64,000 nt of DNA from Bacillus sp. FJAT-50079. GTDB taxonomy: Bacteria; Bacillota; Bacilli; Bacillales; Bacillaceae_C. Positions 1-12,095 of the stretch are shown piece by piece. The position numbers were made by a program, and so were the translations under genes. The notes under the pieces are model-generated. The model searched no databases and was not told the DNA's origin. It worked only from the letters and a program-made list of their open reading frames with translations. The stretch spans positions 496,001 to 560,000 of the forward strand of contig NZ_JAGYPD010000002.1 of assembly GCF_018343515.1 (NCBI RefSeq). The letters run 5' to 3'. Within the stretch, counting starts at the first letter, position 1; the number at the start of each line of letters is the position of its first letter.

Positions 1-485
1 TCGCTTCAGCCTCTCCAAAGGATATTGAAGAGATTCGTGAAGAATTAGCAGAAGGTGGATATATGCGCTTGCGACAAAAGAAAGGGAAAAGGAAAAACCC
101 GAACAGCAAGCCAATCATTGAATCGTATATGTCTGCTGATCAAACGGAAATTCTCGTCGGAAAAAACAATAAACAAAACGATTATTTGACGAGTAAATTG
201 GCACATCGCGATGAGATATGGTTGCATTCGAAAGATATCCCAGGCTCACATGTCGTGATCCGAAGTAAAGAGCCTTCAGAAGAAACACTGCTTGCAGCCG
301 CAAATCTTGCCGCCTATTTTAGTAAAGCGAAAAATTCATCCGCTGTCCCGGTCGATTATACGAAAATTAGGCATGTAAAAAAGCCAAATGGTTCCAAACC
401 TGGTTTCGTCATTTACGATAACCAACAAACGATTTATGTTACACCTGATGAAGATTTGGTTATGTCAATGAAGATGCAGAAATAA
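1..485 (+). CDS. rqcH: Ribosome quality control protein RqcH, C-terminal part (gene cut by window edge)
   Basis: The open frame runs in from position 3 and ends at TAA 483-485, so only about the last 160 residues are visible. These form the NFACT-R (DUF814) domain, seen in the block [17 protein letters not shown] and the downstream [10 protein letters not shown] stretch. Family knowledge: RqcH/Rqc2 proteins (older names FbpA, YloA) bind obstructed 50S subunits carrying peptidyl-tRNA and direct addition of alanine tails that mark the nascent chain for degradation. The N-terminal NFACT-N and coiled-coil parts lie outside the window. A strong hairpin terminator follows about 110 bp downstream. 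The gene runs toward the minus-strand pyr operon. Confidence 0.93.
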   Translation, partial: ASASPKDIEEIREELAEGGYMRLRQKKGKRKNPNSKPIIESYMSADQTEILVGKNNKQNDYLTSKLAHRDEIWLHSKDIPGSHVVIRSKEPSEETLLAAANLAAYFSKAKNSSAVPVDYTKIRHVKKPNGSKPGFVIYDNQQTIYVTPDEDLVMSMKMQK

Positions 486-591
486 TCAGCTGAAAGAAAA
501 AAAGAAGTGATTACTGTCTATTAGATGCTTCCTTCTGATCTAATTAAGTACCCTTTAAGAAACATTATGGTAGACCTAACTCTATTACCTA

Positions 592-636
592 AAAAACGGT
601 CTTTCAAAATCACTTTTGAAAGACCGTTTTTTAATT
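592..636 (+). terminator. Rho-independent terminator after rqcH
   Basis: A near-perfect inverted repeat (arms about 592-609 and 614-631, core ACGGTCTTTCAAAA) has a 4-nt loop and T-rich flanks on both sides. It can therefore serve rqcH on the plus strand and the decayed DUF6440 locus on the minus strand. Confidence 0.9.
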
Positions 637-707
637 TTCACTTGGGATTTCTCTTTCAGAATCGTATACATTTTTTAAGCATGAGTTTTTACATTTCAAC
701 AATTCAT

Positions 708-886
708 TTATTTTTTAAACGCCTCATCAATTAAGGGATTTCCTTCTTGATCGACCATTACTGTAGTCCTCCTCCTGCACCTGTATGATTTTGCATATAC
801 AGGACCCCTGTTACATTGTCACGGATAATTCTAAAGAGTTCCAGTTTTCCCTGCGTATAGATGATTTCAAACCGTTTTTCACTCAT
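708..886 (-). pseudogene. DUF6440 family protein, broken by a one-base frameshift
   Basis: ATG at 886-884 follows an AGGAG ribosome site. The reading frame gives MSEKRFEIIYTQGKLELF, then IIRDNVTGVLYM and a GAGGGL segment, then stops at TAA 760-758. In the +1 frame the protein continues at once as VMVDQEGNPLIDEAFKK and ends at 710-708. This is the usual DUF6440 layout: KRF start, ETGV-like turn, GYAGGLTPLLD-like loop, DG-P-I tail. One missing base near 761-768, where a Thr codon is expected after GGGL, explains the break. The frame is too short to notice by ORF length alone. It could also be a sequencing error. Function of the family is unknown. Confidence 0.75.
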
Positions 887-906
887 ACCATCCACTCCTC
901 TTCTGT

Positions 907-996
907 TCATTCCGTGTTTTCAATACAAGTAATCGGATTTTCCCCACGAATATTATCGGTTCAAGTAAGGGTTTCTAACGAAGGAGTGACAATCAT
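907..996 (-). pseudogene. Small reading frame interrupted by one TGA, upstream of the DUF6440 remnant
   Basis: ATG at 996-994 has a good ribosome site (AAGGGGG, 8 nt away). The frame reads MIVTPSLETLT, then one TGA, then TDNIRGENPITCIENTE and stop at 909-907, just before the ribosome site of the DUF6440 remnant. The well-placed ribosome site and the coding-like second half suggest a short gene that has decayed together with its neighbour. I do not recognise the protein. It may be chance. Confidence 0.3.
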
Positions 997-1156
997 TTTT
1001 GTTTCCCCCTTCCGTTTATATTTTTACTATACGGCGCCACATATTCTAAATCCAGTCACCGGGGTTGAAAATTTCAAAAAGCCAAACATCCCTTTACTGA
1101 TAGCAAACTCTGAAGAAATAGGCTTTCTTATTCGAGAAGATCTATAAAAAATAGAA

Positions 1157-1196
1157 AACCTCCCAGCTAAAATCATCTGAATAGCTGCGAGGTTCA
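1157..1196 (-). terminator. Terminator of the D-2-hydroxyacid dehydrogenase gene
   Basis: Minus-strand hairpin AACCTCGCAGCT ... AGCTGGGAGGTT (one mismatch) followed by TTTTCTATTTTTT, placed 9 bp after the dehydrogenase stop codon. Confidence 0.85.
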
Positions 1197-1204
1197 CATT
1201 CTAC

Positions 1205-2164
1205 TTAATTAACAATATTTTCAGCTTTCCCATTTATAAAGCATTGCACATTTTTCACTGCAATTTCCATCAAACGTCCGCGGGCTTCTTTTGTTGCCCA
1301 TGCAATATGTGGAGTGATGACGCAATTACGTGCAGATAGAAGCGGATTGTCTGGAGTTGGTGGCTCCGTAGATAAAACATCTAATGCGGCTCCAGCAATC
1401 GTCCCTTCATTCAATGCATCCGCCAATGCTTGATCTTCAATAAGCTGCCCTCTAGACGTGTTAATTAAAATCGCGGATGGCTTCATAAGGGCTATTCGTT
1501 CAGCATTCAGCATTCTTTCTGTTGAAGGCGTCATTGGACAGTGCAGACTTACAACATCAGATCTTTCTAGCAGTTCATTAAGCTCTACCCACTCAACCCC
1601 AGCTATTTCTGGTGGAGTACGGCGACCACTCCCAACCGCCAATACATGCATTCCAAATGCTTGGGCAATTTGCGCTGTTTGACGACCAATTCTCCCTAAT
1701 CCAATTAAACCGATTGTTTTATTAGCAAGCTCGATTAGTGGAGCACGAGTAAAAGAAAAATCGACACTCCGAGTCCATTCCCCTTCAAATACAGCATCAC
1801 TATGGCGCTGTACACGGTGGCATAGTTCCATTAGTAGAGCAAATACAAATTGAGCGACTGAATGCGTACTATATGTTGGAACATTTGCAACAGCAATTCC
1901 CTGATTTTTCGCTGCCTCTGTATCCACGATATTATAACCAGTAGCAAGCACACCAATATATTGTAGTTTTGGCAATTGTGCTAAAGTCTCGCTAGTCATG
2001 GGTGTTTTATTCGTCAATACAATTTGCGCATCAATAGATCTCGGTACGATCTCATCTGCGTGCGTCCGATCATAAATCGTTACTTTCCCCAATTTTTCTA
2101 ATCCCGCCCAATCTAAATCTCCCGGATTTAATGTATACCCATCTAATACAACGATGTTTAACAT
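1205..2164 (-). CDS. D-2-hydroxyacid dehydrogenase (hydroxypyruvate/glyoxylate reductase type)
   Basis: 319 residues from the ATG at 2164, which has a GGGGGGAGAAGA ribosome site; an upstream in-frame ATG adds 19 unlikely residues. The family reduces 2-oxoacids such as glyoxylate or hydroxypyruvate to D-2-hydroxyacids with NAD(P)H in the cytoplasm. Visible features are the Rossmann motif GLGRIG (155-160), the catalytic Arg in NTSRG (238), Glu in STEPP (267) and His in ITPHIA (286). After the second Rossmann strand comes VGSGRRTPPE instead of an acidic residue, which suggests NADPH rather than NADH. The gene stands alone with its own terminator between the pyr operon end and rqcH. The exact substrate cannot be read from the sequence. 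Confidence 0.88.
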   Translation of the reverse strand: MLNIVVLDGYTLNPGDLDWAGLEKLGKVTIYDRTHADEIVPRSIDAQIVLTNKTPMTSETLAQLPKLQYIGVLATGYNIVDTEAAKNQGIAVANVPTYSTHSVAQFVFALLMELCHRVQRHSDAVFEGEWTRSVDFSFTRAPLIELANKTIGLIGLGRIGRQTAQIAQAFGMHVLAVGSGRRTPPEIAGVEWVELNELLERSDVVSLHCPMTPSTERMLNAERIALMKPSAILINTSRGQLIEDQALADALNEGTIAGAALDVLSTEPPTPDNPLLSARNCVITPHIAWATKEARGRLMEIAVKNVQCFINGKAENIVN

Positions 2165-2304
2165 TTCTTCTCCCCCCCTATATGTATTACGCTTTTCTGC
2201 TGTCCATTCTAAAGTATACAATTTAGCACTAGAAGTCCACCGATTGTATTTTCAAGAAAACTTTAGGCCTTATGATTGTGTCTTTTTTAAACCATGCAGA
2301 AAAG

Positions 2305-2330
2305 CCGGGCGAAAATCATGCCCGGTCCGT
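2305..2330 (-). terminator. Probable terminator of the pyr operon
   Basis: Inverted repeat CCGGGC (2305-2310) with GCCCGG (2320-2325) and a 9-nt loop. On the minus strand the second arm is followed by CTTTTCTG, a short T tract, about 115 bp after pyrE. Confidence 0.6.
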
Positions 2331-2439
2331 TCTTTTAGCTAGTAACATCCGCTAGCCTATATTCCCTGTCCTGTGCAACATCATATGGAATTTCACCCAT
2401 CGCTTCAGACAATCCGAAAAATTAGGAAGCCATACCGTT

Positions 2440-3072
2440 TCATTTCATCCACGATTCCGGATCTTGCCGCCAGTTTTCGAGCTCAGCTTCGTCTTTTTCT
2501 TCAATCAAGCCTTTATGTAAAGCGGTTTGAATCAAACTTGAATAACCAGTTAATGAATAAGCTTTTAAGTTAGCATTTTCTAACCGCTCTTTTCCTTTCT
2601 CCAGCTCATAAGAGAAAATAGAAACGATCCCAAGTACATCACAGCCAGCCGCCCGGAGAGCTTCGGCCGCTGTGATCGCACTCCCACCTGTTGAAATGAG
2701 ATCTTCGACGACGACAATTTTTTGACCGCTGACAATTTTCCCTTCAATTTGATTACCTTTCCCATGGCTTTTCGCTGATGAACGAACATAACACATTGGA
2801 AGTTCAAGTAGATCACTCACCCAAGCGGCATGTGGGATTCCAGCTGTTGCTGTTCCCGCAATCACTTCCGCCTCAGGGAATGTTTTTTCTATCATTTGTG
2901 CCAATCCTGCGGCAATTTCTTTTCGCACATTTGGATAGGATAGCGTCAAACGGTTATCACAATAAATTGGAGATTTGATCCCTGAAGACCATGTAAATGG
3001 ATCATTCGGGCGTAAAAAAACAGCTTCGATGTCTAATAATTGCTCAGCAATTTTTGTTTGAGTTTCGCTCAT
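2440..3072 (-). CDS. pyrE: Orotate phosphoribosyltransferase
   Basis: Joins orotate to PRPP to form orotidine 5'-monophosphate, the fifth step of UMP synthesis. The protein has 210 residues. The PRPP-binding motif [13 protein letters not shown] lies at about 120-132 and the flexible catalytic loop [11 protein letters not shown] at 101-111. I start at MSETQT (ATG 3072), which has GGGAG at good spacing and overlaps the pyrF stop as ATGA; a start 15 bp upstream is possible. Last gene of the pyr operon. In B. subtilis the cys sulfate genes follow; here they are absent. Confidence 0.96.
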   Translation of the reverse strand: MSETQTKIAEQLLDIEAVFLRPNDPFTWSSGIKSPIYCDNRLTLSYPNVRKEIAAGLAQMIEKTFPEAEVIAGTATAGIPHAAWVSDLLELPMCYVRSSAKSHGKGNQIEGKIVSGQKIVVVEDLISTGGSAITAAEALRAAGCDVLGIVSIFSYELEKGKERLENANLKAYSLTGYSSLIQTALHKGLIEEKDEAELENWRQDPESWMK

Positions 3073-3782
3073 TTTTCCAACTCCCATTCTAATTTAGCTT
3101 TCTTGTATGCTGCATATGGATCTTCCGCCCCTGTTATTGAACGGCCGATGACGATAAGAGAAGATCCAATTTTTCGCGCTTCACTCGGTGTAACAATTCG
3201 CTTCTGATCATGGACGGTGTCCCCTTGCATGCGAATTCCCGGTGTTACTCGTAAAAATTGATTGCTAGTTGTATCGCGAATTTCCTTCGCCTCTAGTGCA
3301 GAACAAACGACCCCATCCAATCCTGCTTCATAGGCGAGTGTTGCATAATGAAGAACAGAGTCCTTTAACGGTCGTTCAATCAGTTGCTCTTTTTGCATCT
3401 GTTCCTCACTCGTACTTGTCAATTGGGTCACTGCGATTAATTGCGGCCTCGTTTGTCCATTTCCCGTTCCTTCTTCAAGCCCTTTTAATCCCATCTCCAT
3501 CATTTTTCGTCCGCCAGCCGCATGGACATTAACGATATCTACCCCTAAGCCCGCAATTACTTTCATTGCGCTATATACGGTATTCGGAATATCATGTAAT
3601 TTCAAATCGAGAAAGATGCGATGACCTTGCTCCTTTAATGCTGTAAGCAATGCAGGTCCTTCGCGATAATAAAGCTCCATTCCAACTTTTACAAACAGCC
3701 TTTCTCCTTTATAATGTTGTAAAAATTGATCGGTTTTTTCTTTGTTTGGAAAATCGAGCGCAATAATCGGTCTTTGCTCCAC
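3069..3782 (-). CDS. pyrF: Orotidine 5'-phosphate decarboxylase
   Basis: Decarboxylates OMP to UMP, the last step of the pathway. 237 residues, standard for the short bacterial form. The catalytic motif [10 protein letters not shown] (59-68) carries Lys61 and Asp64, and the phosphate loop segment is [12 protein letters not shown] near the C-terminus. The start is GTG with a GGAAGGAG ribosome site 11 nt upstream. The pyrD stop lies one base before the start, and the end overlaps pyrE by 4 bp, so translation is likely coupled. Confidence 0.97.
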   Translation of the reverse strand: MEQRPIIALDFPNKEKTDQFLQHYKGERLFVKVGMELYYREGPALLTALKEQGHRIFLDLKLHDIPNTVYSAMKVIAGLGVDIVNVHAAGGRKMMEMGLKGLEEGTGNGQTRPQLIAVTQLTSTSEEQMQKEQLIERPLKDSVLHYATLAYEAGLDGVVCSALEAKEIRDTTSNQFLRVTPGIRMQGDTVHDQKRIVTPSEARKIGSSLIVIGRSITGAEDPYAAYKKAKLEWELEK

Positions 3783-3783
3783 C

Positions 3784-4695
<912 letters not shown>

Positions 4696-5472
4696 TTACA
4701 ACACCACCTTTCCAATTGGGAAAACCGGACCGTCACTACATACTTTGACATAGTCTGTTTGTTCCCCATCGTGCACATGACAAACACAGGCGAAGCAAGC
4801 TCCAATTCCGCAGCCCATTCGCTGTTCAAGTGATAAAAACCCCTTTTTAGAAGGGTAACGCTGCTCTAATGCTTTCAGCATTGGAGTTGGTCCGCATGAA
4901 AATAGTAGGTCAAACTCCAGTTGTTGCTCATCGATCACATGTGTGACAAATCCTTTTGTCCCTAATGTCCCGTCTACGGTTGCAACAAAAGTAGCCCCTA
5001 ATTCCGAGAATTTTTCCATATAAAATGCTTTTTCAACTGATTCAAATCCTAGCACATGAATCGTTTGTACGCCGTTTGCATTCAATTGTTTTGCAAGCTC
5101 ATAGAGCGGGGGGACGCCAATTCCCCCACCAACGAGCAGTGCTGTCTCTTGTTGCTTTGCCTCTTTAAGCGGAAATCCATTTCCTAATGGACCGAGCACA
5201 TCGACGAGTTGTCCTTCTATTCCCGTCGCAAGCAGTTTCGTTCCTTTTCCTTCAGCGCGATAAATGATTGTAAAACGGTTTTTTTCCTTGTCGATCGAAG
5301 CAATGCTAATCGGTCTTCTTAAAAGCGGATCTAGCCCTTGATTCGTCCGGATATGAACAAATTGCCCCGGCACATTCATTTCCTGAACGAGCTTACCTTC
5401 TAATGTTAGTTCATAGATGTCTTGTGCTAGTTCTTGCTGGGAAACAATGGTTACCTCTTCTTGCCGAATCAT
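4696..5472 (-). CDS. pyrK: Dihydroorotate dehydrogenase B, electron transfer subunit
   Basis: Iron-sulfur flavoprotein that carries electrons from PyrD to NAD+. 258 residues. The N-terminal FAD domain has [12 protein letters not shown] and [10 protein letters not shown], the NAD domain has [17 protein letters not shown], and the C-terminal [2Fe-2S] site has the cysteines of [15 protein letters not shown] plus a later VKVC. The ATG overlaps the pyrAB stop codon by 4 bp (ATGA). Confidence 0.97.
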   Translation of the reverse strand: MIRQEEVTIVSQQELAQDIYELTLEGKLVQEMNVPGQFVHIRTNQGLDPLLRRPISIASIDKEKNRFTIIYRAEGKGTKLLATGIEGQLVDVLGPLGNGFPLKEAKQQETALLVGGGIGVPPLYELAKQLNANGVQTIHVLGFESVEKAFYMEKFSELGATFVATVDGTLGTKGFVTHVIDEQQLEFDLLFSCGPTPMLKALEQRYPSKKGFLSLEQRMGCGIGACFACVCHVHDGEQTDYVKVCSDGPVFPIGKVVL

Positions 5473-8400
5473 AATGTTACCGCCTTTTCATGATCGTTCA
5501 TTGCTTCTGCAGAAAAGACCATCGATTCCAACACCCCTAAAATCGCCTCAGCTGTATCAAGTGATGTCAGACATGGAACACCGTTTTCAACTGATTCCCT
5601 GCGAATTCTGAAGCCATCACGCTCTGGTTGCTTACCTTTCGTTAATGTATTAATGATAAGCTGTGCTTTTCCTTGGCGAATAACATCGATTAAAGTAGGT
5701 CCATCTGCACCAATTTTACCGACTGTATCAACTTTCAAGCCTACTTCCGATAAAGCTTGCGCCGTACCGCTCGTTGCAATCACACGATATCCAATCGTAG
5801 AAAAACGCTTTGCAAGTTGTGCCGCTTCGTGTTTATCTTTATCTGCAACGGTGATGAGCACTGTTCCATAATTTTTTATTTCCATTCCGGAAGCAACGAG
5901 ACCTTTATATAAAGCCTTTTCCAATGTATGGTCTTTCCCCATTACTTCACCAGTTGACTTCATTTCTGGACCAAGAGTAATGTCGACTCTTCTCAGCTTC
6001 GCAAACGAGAAGACCGGCACTTTAACATACACTCCCTTTATTTCTGGTGCAATGCCCGTTTCATAGCCAAGTTGAGGCAATGTTTCACCTAAAATCACTT
6101 TCGTTGCAACATTGGCCATTGGAATACCAGTGATTTTGCTTAAAAACGGTACCGTCCGACTTGAACGTGGATTCACTTCAATCACATAAAGTTCATTATT
6201 TGAAATAACGTATTGGATATTAAGCAAGCCAATAATTTCTAATCCTCTTGCAAGTCTGATCGTATAATCGACGATCTTTTCTTTCATTTCTTCACTAATA
6301 TTTTGCGGAGGATAAACCGCGATCGAGTCACCTGAATGGACGCCTGCGCGTTCAATATGCTCCATAATTCCCGGTACTAATACATTTTCACCATCCGATA
6401 TCGCGTCAACTTCAATTTCTTTTCCCGTTAAATAACGGTCGACTAAAACCGGATGCTCCGGATTAATTTTTACTGCGTTTTCCATATAGTGAAGAAGTTC
6501 TTTTTCTTCATAAACAATTTCCATCGCTCTGCCACCTAGTACATAGGATGGACGAACGAGAACAGGATAGCCGATCGTATTCGCAATTTCTACCGCACCT
6601 TCAACGGAGAAGGCGGTTTTTCCTTCTGGTTGTGGAATGTTCAAAGTAGATAAAGCTTGTTCGAATTTATCACGGTTTTCCGCTCGGTCAAGACTTTCAA
6701 GCGTTGTCCCAAGAATTTTTACTCCGCGCGCGCTTAAATCTGCTGCTAAATTAATCGCGGTTTGACCGCCGAATTGAACGACAACGCCTTCTGGCTGTTC
6801 CAAATCAATAATATGCATGACATCTTCGATTGTCAGTGGTTCAAAATAAAGTTTATCCGAGATGCTAAAATCGGTTGAAACCGTTTCTGGATTATTATTA
6901 ATGATGATCGCTTCATAACCCGCTTCTTGAATCGCCCAAACACTATGAACAGTTGCATAATCAAACTCGATCCCTTGTCCAATTCGAATCGGGCCGGAGC
7001 CTAAGACGACAACGCTTTTTTTATCTGTTTGAACCGATTCATTTTCCATTTCATATGTTCCGTAGAAATATGGTGTATGTGAATCGAATTCACCTGCACA
7101 TGTATCTACTTTTTTATAGACTGGAAGGAGTCCGATCGTTTTTCTCCAATCGTATACTTCCTTTTCATCGACGCCCCATAATTTAGCGATTGTTTTATCA
7201 GAGAAACCGAATTCCTTTGCCTTCTTAGCTAACTCTTGCTCATACGGCGCTGCACTTAATTCCTTTTCAAGCTTGATAATTCTTTCCATTTTATAAAGGA
7301 AGAAAAGGTTGATCTGACTCCACTCGTGAATTTCCTCAATCGTTATTCCTTGTCTTAACGCTTCACCTACATAAAAAAGTCTTTCATCCGTTGGTTTGCT
7401 TATTTCTTTTTGCAACAAAGATTTTTCAAATGGACCTTTTCCTTCAAGTTCTAAATGGAACACATCATTTTCAAGCGAGCGTATCGCTTTTAACAATGAT
7501 TCTTCTAACGTTCGTCCAATCGCCATCACTTCTCCCGTAGCCTTCATCTGTGTACCGAGCAAGCGATTTGCTGATTCAAACTTATCAAACGGCCATCTTG
7601 GAATTTTCGTTACAACATAATCGATTACTGGTTCAAAGCATGCGAACGTTTGACCTGTGACAGGGTTCATGATTTCATCTAATGAATAGCCGACTGCGAT
7701 TTTAGCAGCAAGCTTGGCAATCGGGAAGCCAGTTGCTTTTGATGCTAAGGCGGATGAACGGCTCACCCGTGGGTTCACTTCGATGATATAATATTGAAAG
7801 CTTTCAGGATCAAGTGCGAGCTGAACATTACAGCCGCCTTCAATGCCAAGTGCACGAATTAATTTTAAAGATGTGTTACGCAGCATTTGAATCTCTCTAT
7901 CTGCAAGTGTTTGGCATGGCGCAACGACGACGGAGTCGCCCGTATGTACACCAACTGGATCAATGTTTTCCATATGACAAACGACGATCGCATTATCGTT
8001 TGAATCACGCATCACTTCATATTCGATCTCTTTGAAGCCGGCAATACTCTTCTCAAGCAAACATTGACTGACAGGGCTATTTTTCAAGCCACTGCTAACA
8101 ATTTCAGTAAGCTCTTCGATGTCTTCACAAATTCCCCCGCCTGTTCCGCCTAATGTATAGGCTGGACGGACAATGACTGGAAAGCCAACGACTTCTGTAA
8201 AAGCGAGCGCTTCTTCCAACGTATGGACAATCTCACTCTCAGGCACAGGCTCACCTAGTTGATTCATAAGCTCGCGGAATTGATCACGATCTTCCGCTTG
8301 TTCAATCGCTGAAAGCTTCGTGCCCAATACTTCAACACCGCATTCTTCGAGCACACCTGCATTCGCTAATTCCATTGCCATATTTAAGCCTGTTTGTCCA

Positions 8401-8672
8401 CCGAGTGTTGGTAAAATCGCATCCGGCTTTTCTTTGCGAATAATTCGACTTACAAATTCGAGCGTTAAAGGTTCAATATAGACCGCATCGGCGATTTCCG
8501 TATCCGTCATAATTGTTGCTGGATTGGAATTCACTAAAATCACTCTGTATCCCTCTTCTTTTAATGCAAGACATGCTTGCGTACCAGCATAATCAAATTC
8601 AGCTGCTTGACCAATCACAATCGGTCCTGATCCAATTACTAAAATACTCTCGATATCTGTTCGTTTAGCCAT
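5469..8672 (-). CDS. pyrAB: Carbamoyl-phosphate synthase large subunit (pyrimidine-specific)
   Basis: Makes carbamoyl phosphate from bicarbonate, ammonia and two ATP. 1067 residues, full length. The two homologous ATP-grasp halves are visible through the paired starts [20 protein letters not shown] and [22 protein letters not shown]-terminal MGS-like regulatory domain contains [15 protein letters not shown]-type sequence ([18 protein letters not shown]) and is the usual site of UMP/PRPP control. It starts with ATG and overlaps pyrAA by 8 bp. The partner subunit lacks its nucleophile cysteine (see pyrAA), so the ammonia source is open. Confidence 0.97.
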   Translation of the reverse strand: MAKRTDIESILVIGSGPIVIGQAAEFDYAGTQACLALKEEGYRVILVNSNPATIMTDTEIADAVYIEPLTLEFVSRIIRKEKPDAILPTLGGQTGLNMAMELANAGVLEECGVEVLGTKLSAIEQAEDRDQFRELMNQLGEPVPESEIVHTLEEALAFTEVVGFPVIVRPAYTLGGTGGGICEDIEELTEIVSSGLKNSPVSQCLLEKSIAGFKEIEYEVMRDSNDNAIVVCHMENIDPVGVHTGDSVVVAPCQTLADREIQMLRNTSLKLIRALGIEGGCNVQLALDPESFQYYIIEVNPRVSRSSALASKATGFPIAKLAAKIAVGYSLDEIMNPVTGQTFACFEPVIDYVVTKIPRWPFDKFESANRLLGTQMKATGEVMAIGRTLEESLLKAIRSLENDVFHLELEGKGPFEKSLLQKEISKPTDERLFYVGEALRQGITIEEIHEWSQINLFFLYKMERIIKLEKELSAAPYEQELAKKAKEFGFSDKTIAKLWGVDEKEVYDWRKTIGLLPVYKKVDTCAGEFDSHTPYFYGTYEMENESVQTDKKSVVVLGSGPIRIGQGIEFDYATVHSVWAIQEAGYEAIIINNNPETVSTDFSISDKLYFEPLTIEDVMHIIDLEQPEGVVVQFGGQTAINLAADLSARGVKILGTTLESLDRAENRDKFEQALSTLNIPQPEGKTAFSVEGAVEIANTIGYPVLVRPSYVLGGRAMEIVYEEKELLHYMENAVKINPEHPVLVDRYLTGKEIEVDAISDGENVLVPGIMEHIERAGVHSGDSIAVYPPQNISEEMKEKIVDYTIRLARGLEIIGLLNIQYVISNNELYVIEVNPRSSRTVPFLSKITGIPMANVATKVILGETLPQLGYETGIAPEIKGVYVKVPVFSFAKLRRVDITLGPEMKSTGEVMGKDHTLEKALYKGLVASGMEIKNYGTVLITVADKDKHEAAQLAKRFSTIGYRVIATSGTAQALSEVGLKVDTVGKIGADGPTLIDVIRQGKAQLIINTLTKGKQPERDGFRIRRESVENGVPCLTSLDTAEAILGVLESMVFSAEAMNDHEKAVTL

Positions 8673-9756
8673 GTTGCTCCACCTTTCCTTTATGCTCTTT
8701 CATCATCGTCATAAACTGATCAAAAACAATTTTCCCGTCTTCTGAACCTGGTGCGGCTTCTGGATGGAATTGTACAGAAAAAGCCGGAAGTGACTGATGT
8801 GCTAGACCTTCGATCGAATCACCATTTAATGATTGGTACGTAACCGAAAGCACGTCATGATCAACTGAATGTGCCTCTACTTCATAGCCGTGGTTTTGTG
8901 AAGTAAAGATGATTTTACCTGTTTTTAAGTCTTTAACCGGATAACTTGATCCACGGTGCCCAGCCGCCATTTTAGTCGTTTTACATCCATTTGTGATTGC
9001 AAATAATTGATGACCAAGACCGATGGCGAAAAGTGGAATCTTTTCTTGAATGACTCGAATCATTTCAGTTGTTTCTTCTACATCACGAGGATTACCCGGA
9101 CCATTCGATAAAAGAACACCATCAGGGCTTAATGCAAGAATGTCTTTCGCCGGTGTATTGTACGGAACGACTGTTACATCGCTGCCACGCTCCGTTAACT
9201 CTCGTAAAATTCCATGCTTGAGCCCAAAGTCGACGACGACAACATTTTTCCCGCGGCCCGGTACCGGATATGGCTTCGTTGCTGCCACTTGTTTCACTTG
9301 ATCAGCTGGAAATGACACAGCTTTTAACCGTGTTAACACGACTTCATCATTTTCAGCGATACTGCATATTGCCCCTTTTAACACACCATTTTCTCGGATA
9401 TGTCTCGTGAGCATGCGCGTATCGATGCCTGCAATGCCAGGAATGTTTTTCAGCTTTAAAAATTCACCGATCGTCATGTTATTTCTCCAGTTAGATGGAA
9501 ATTCTGCCGCCTCCTTGACGATCACCCCTTTGATGACCGGCTGAATGCTTTCAAAATCATCACGATTGATGCCGTAATTTCCGATCAATGGATAGCTGAA
9601 TGTAATTAATTGACCGTAATTAGTAGGGTCTGAAATGGCTTCTTGATACCCCGTCATACATGTATTAAAAATTACTTCACCGATCGCTTCACCTTCCCCA
9701 CCAAATGCATCGCCAATTAAAACCGTTCCGTCAGACAATATAAGTTTACGTTTCAT
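8665..9756 (-). CDS. pyrAA: Carbamoyl-phosphate synthase small (glutaminase) subunit with Cys-to-Gly change
   Basis: 363 residues from ATG 9756, which overlaps the pyrC stop as ATGA; an upstream in-frame ATG would sit inside pyrC. The N-terminal CPSase domain and C-terminal class I glutamine amidotransferase domain are complete, with the oxyanion segment [11 protein letters not shown] and the His/Glu pair in [12 protein letters not shown]. The nucleophile elbow, normally GICLGHQ, reads AIGLGHQ: Gly246 (GGT, 9021-9019) replaces the cysteine that attacks glutamine. From family knowledge, loss of this Cys abolishes glutamine use but leaves ammonia-dependent synthesis. A natural variant, use of free ammonia, or a base error (TGT to GGT) are all possible. 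Confidence 0.95.
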   Translation of the reverse strand: MKRKLILSDGTVLIGDAFGGEGEAIGEVIFNTCMTGYQEAISDPTNYGQLITFSYPLIGNYGINRDDFESIQPVIKGVIVKEAAEFPSNWRNNMTIGEFLKLKNIPGIAGIDTRMLTRHIRENGVLKGAICSIAENDEVVLTRLKAVSFPADQVKQVAATKPYPVPGRGKNVVVVDFGLKHGILRELTERGSDVTVVPYNTPAKDILALSPDGVLLSNGPGNPRDVEETTEMIRVIQEKIPLFAIGLGHQLFAITNGCKTTKMAAGHRGSSYPVKDLKTGKIIFTSQNHGYEVEAHSVDHDVLSVTYQSLNGDSIEGLAHQSLPAFSVQFHPEAAPGSEDGKIVFDQFMTMMKEHKGKVEQHG

Positions 9757-11030
9757 TGATATTTCGTCCCTTCCGCCCATGCTAATTTTCCGTCTACAAA
9801 TGTGGCTGCTGGCCATCCCTTACATTCCCATTGAGTAAATGGAGTATTTTTTCCTTTTGAAGCAAAAGTCGTAGGGTCGATTTCCTTTTCCTTCTGTAAA
9901 TCAAGCAATGTAATATCGGCACGCTTGCCTATTTCCAATGTTCCAGATTCTAGGCTAAATGTTTCAGCAGGTTTTACCGTCAACCAATCGATAAGCTGTT
10001 CGAGCGTACATACATCTTTTTCAACAAAATGCGTATATAAAAGCGGAAAGGCTGTTTCTAACCCAACTATCCCGAATGGGGCAAGCTTCATTCCTTGTGC
10101 CTTTTCCTCCTCCGTATGTGGCGCATGGTCGGTTGCGATAAAATCGATCGTTCCGTCGAGCAAGCCTTCAATCAAAGCATCAAGATCATCTCGTCCGCGT
10201 AATGGTGGGTTCATTTTAAAATTCGGATCTGCCCCTGGTATATCTTCATCACATAAAAGGAGATGATGTGGTGACACTTCAGCCGTGACACGGATGCCCG
10301 CCCGTTTCGCATCACGAACGACCCGAACAGATTCCTTCGTACTAATATGGCAAACATGATAATGACAATTGGCAGCCTCTGCTAACAATACATCTCTAGC
10401 AATATGCACCGATTCACAAATCGATGGAATTCCTGGGATTGCCGCTTTTTTAGAAAAATCCCCTTCATGGACCGCTCCGCCGTAAATCAAGGAATTATCT
10501 TCACAATGGGCAACGATCGCCATATCCAATTCAGCCGCCTTTTTCATCGCTTCATACATTGTGCCCGCTTCTTGAACCCCGACTCCATCATCAGTGAAAG
10601 CAAATGCCCCAGCTGCTTTTAATCCGGCAAAGTCAACGAGTTCCTCGCCAAGCTGACGTGTTGTAATCGAAGCGTACGGTAAAACGTTCACGACACCTCT
10701 TTCCTTCAGTTGGTCAACAAGCCACTTCATTTGCTCGGCATTGTCAGGAACTGGACGCGTGTTTGGCATCGCTGCAACCGTTGTGAAGCCGCCTTTGGCA
10801 GCGGCCATCGTTCCCGTTTCAATCGTTTCCTTCTTCTCACCGCCGGGTTCTCTTAAATGAATATGTAAATCGACAAATCCTGGTGCAATCGTTAAGCCAG
10901 TTGCATCAAATAATTGTTCTCCGTTATTTTTAAGCTCCTCACCGATTTCAACGATTGTTCCGTTGTGAATCCTTACATCAACAGTTTCTGCTACCCCAAT
11001 TTTTGCCGCATTTTTAATCAACCAGTTCAT
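9753..11030 (-). CDS. pyrC: Dihydroorotase
   Basis: Closes carbamoyl aspartate to dihydroorotate, step three of UMP synthesis. 425 residues, class I (PyrC1) type. Metal ligands are visible in [10 protein letters not shown] (His56, His58), [14 protein letters not shown] and the catalytic Asp of IATDHAPHT. The ATG has a GGGGGAAGGA ribosome site and lies 12 bp after pyrB. The end overlaps pyrAA by 4 bp. Confidence 0.97.
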   Translation of the reverse strand: MNWLIKNAAKIGVAETVDVRIHNGTIVEIGEELKNNGEQLFDATGLTIAPGFVDLHIHLREPGGEKKETIETGTMAAAKGGFTTVAAMPNTRPVPDNAEQMKWLVDQLKERGVVNVLPYASITTRQLGEELVDFAGLKAAGAFAFTDDGVGVQEAGTMYEAMKKAAELDMAIVAHCEDNSLIYGGAVHEGDFSKKAAIPGIPSICESVHIARDVLLAEAANCHYHVCHISTKESVRVVRDAKRAGIRVTAEVSPHHLLLCDEDIPGADPNFKMNPPLRGRDDLDALIEGLLDGTIDFIATDHAPHTEEEKAQGMKLAPFGIVGLETAFPLLYTHFVEKDVCTLEQLIDWLTVKPAETFSLESGTLEIGKRADITLLDLQKEKEIDPTTFASKGKNTPFTQWECKGWPAATFVDGKLAWAEGTKYQ

Positions 11031-11042
11031 TTGTCCTTCCCC

Positions 11043-11927
<885 letters not shown>

Positions 11928-11984
11928 TTATAAGCAGCTCCTTTATCTTTTGTCATAAGGCAATTAATAGTCGTTCTTGCTGGA

Positions 11985-12095
11985 TAAAAAAACCCCCTTT
12001 GCCTGTTTATAGACAAAGAGGGTACACGTATATAGAAGTAGCAACAAACTACCTCCACAAGCTGCCTCCCTTTGCCAGCCTCACAGGACTGTTTT
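11985..12095 (-). promoter_or_regulatory. PyrR-controlled attenuator in the pyrR-pyrB interval
   Basis: On the minus strand the PyrR-binding loop reads AGTCCTGTGAGGCT (12090-12077), close to the consensus AGTCCCGTGAGGCT. It is followed by a terminator: CCCTCTTTG (12022-12014), loop, CAAAGGGGG (12001-11993) and eight Ts. Family knowledge: UMP-bound PyrR holds the anti-antiterminator so the terminator forms and pyrB onward is shut off. Confidence 0.93.

Larger units (their letters stand above)
486..1204. other. 719-bp stretch without an intact gene
   Basis: Between rqcH and the dehydrogenase there is no intact gene. It holds the rqcH terminator, a frameshifted DUF6440 gene (708-886, minus), an interrupted small reading frame before it (907-996, minus), and the terminator of the dehydrogenase (1157-1196). 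A 120-codon plus-strand frame at 785-1147 exists, but it lies antisense to the minus-strand remnants, lacks a ribosome site and matches nothing I know, so I do not call it. Confidence 0.7.

Noticed and set aside
785-1147. 120-codon plus-strand reading frame between rqcH and the dehydrogenase
   Set aside because: No ribosome site, and it is antisense to the better-supported DUF6440 remnant and its upstream short frame. No recognisable motif.
9925-10266. 113-codon plus-strand frame inside pyrC
   Set aside because: Lies wholly antisense to the clearly coding pyrC frame; composition is that of a shadow frame.
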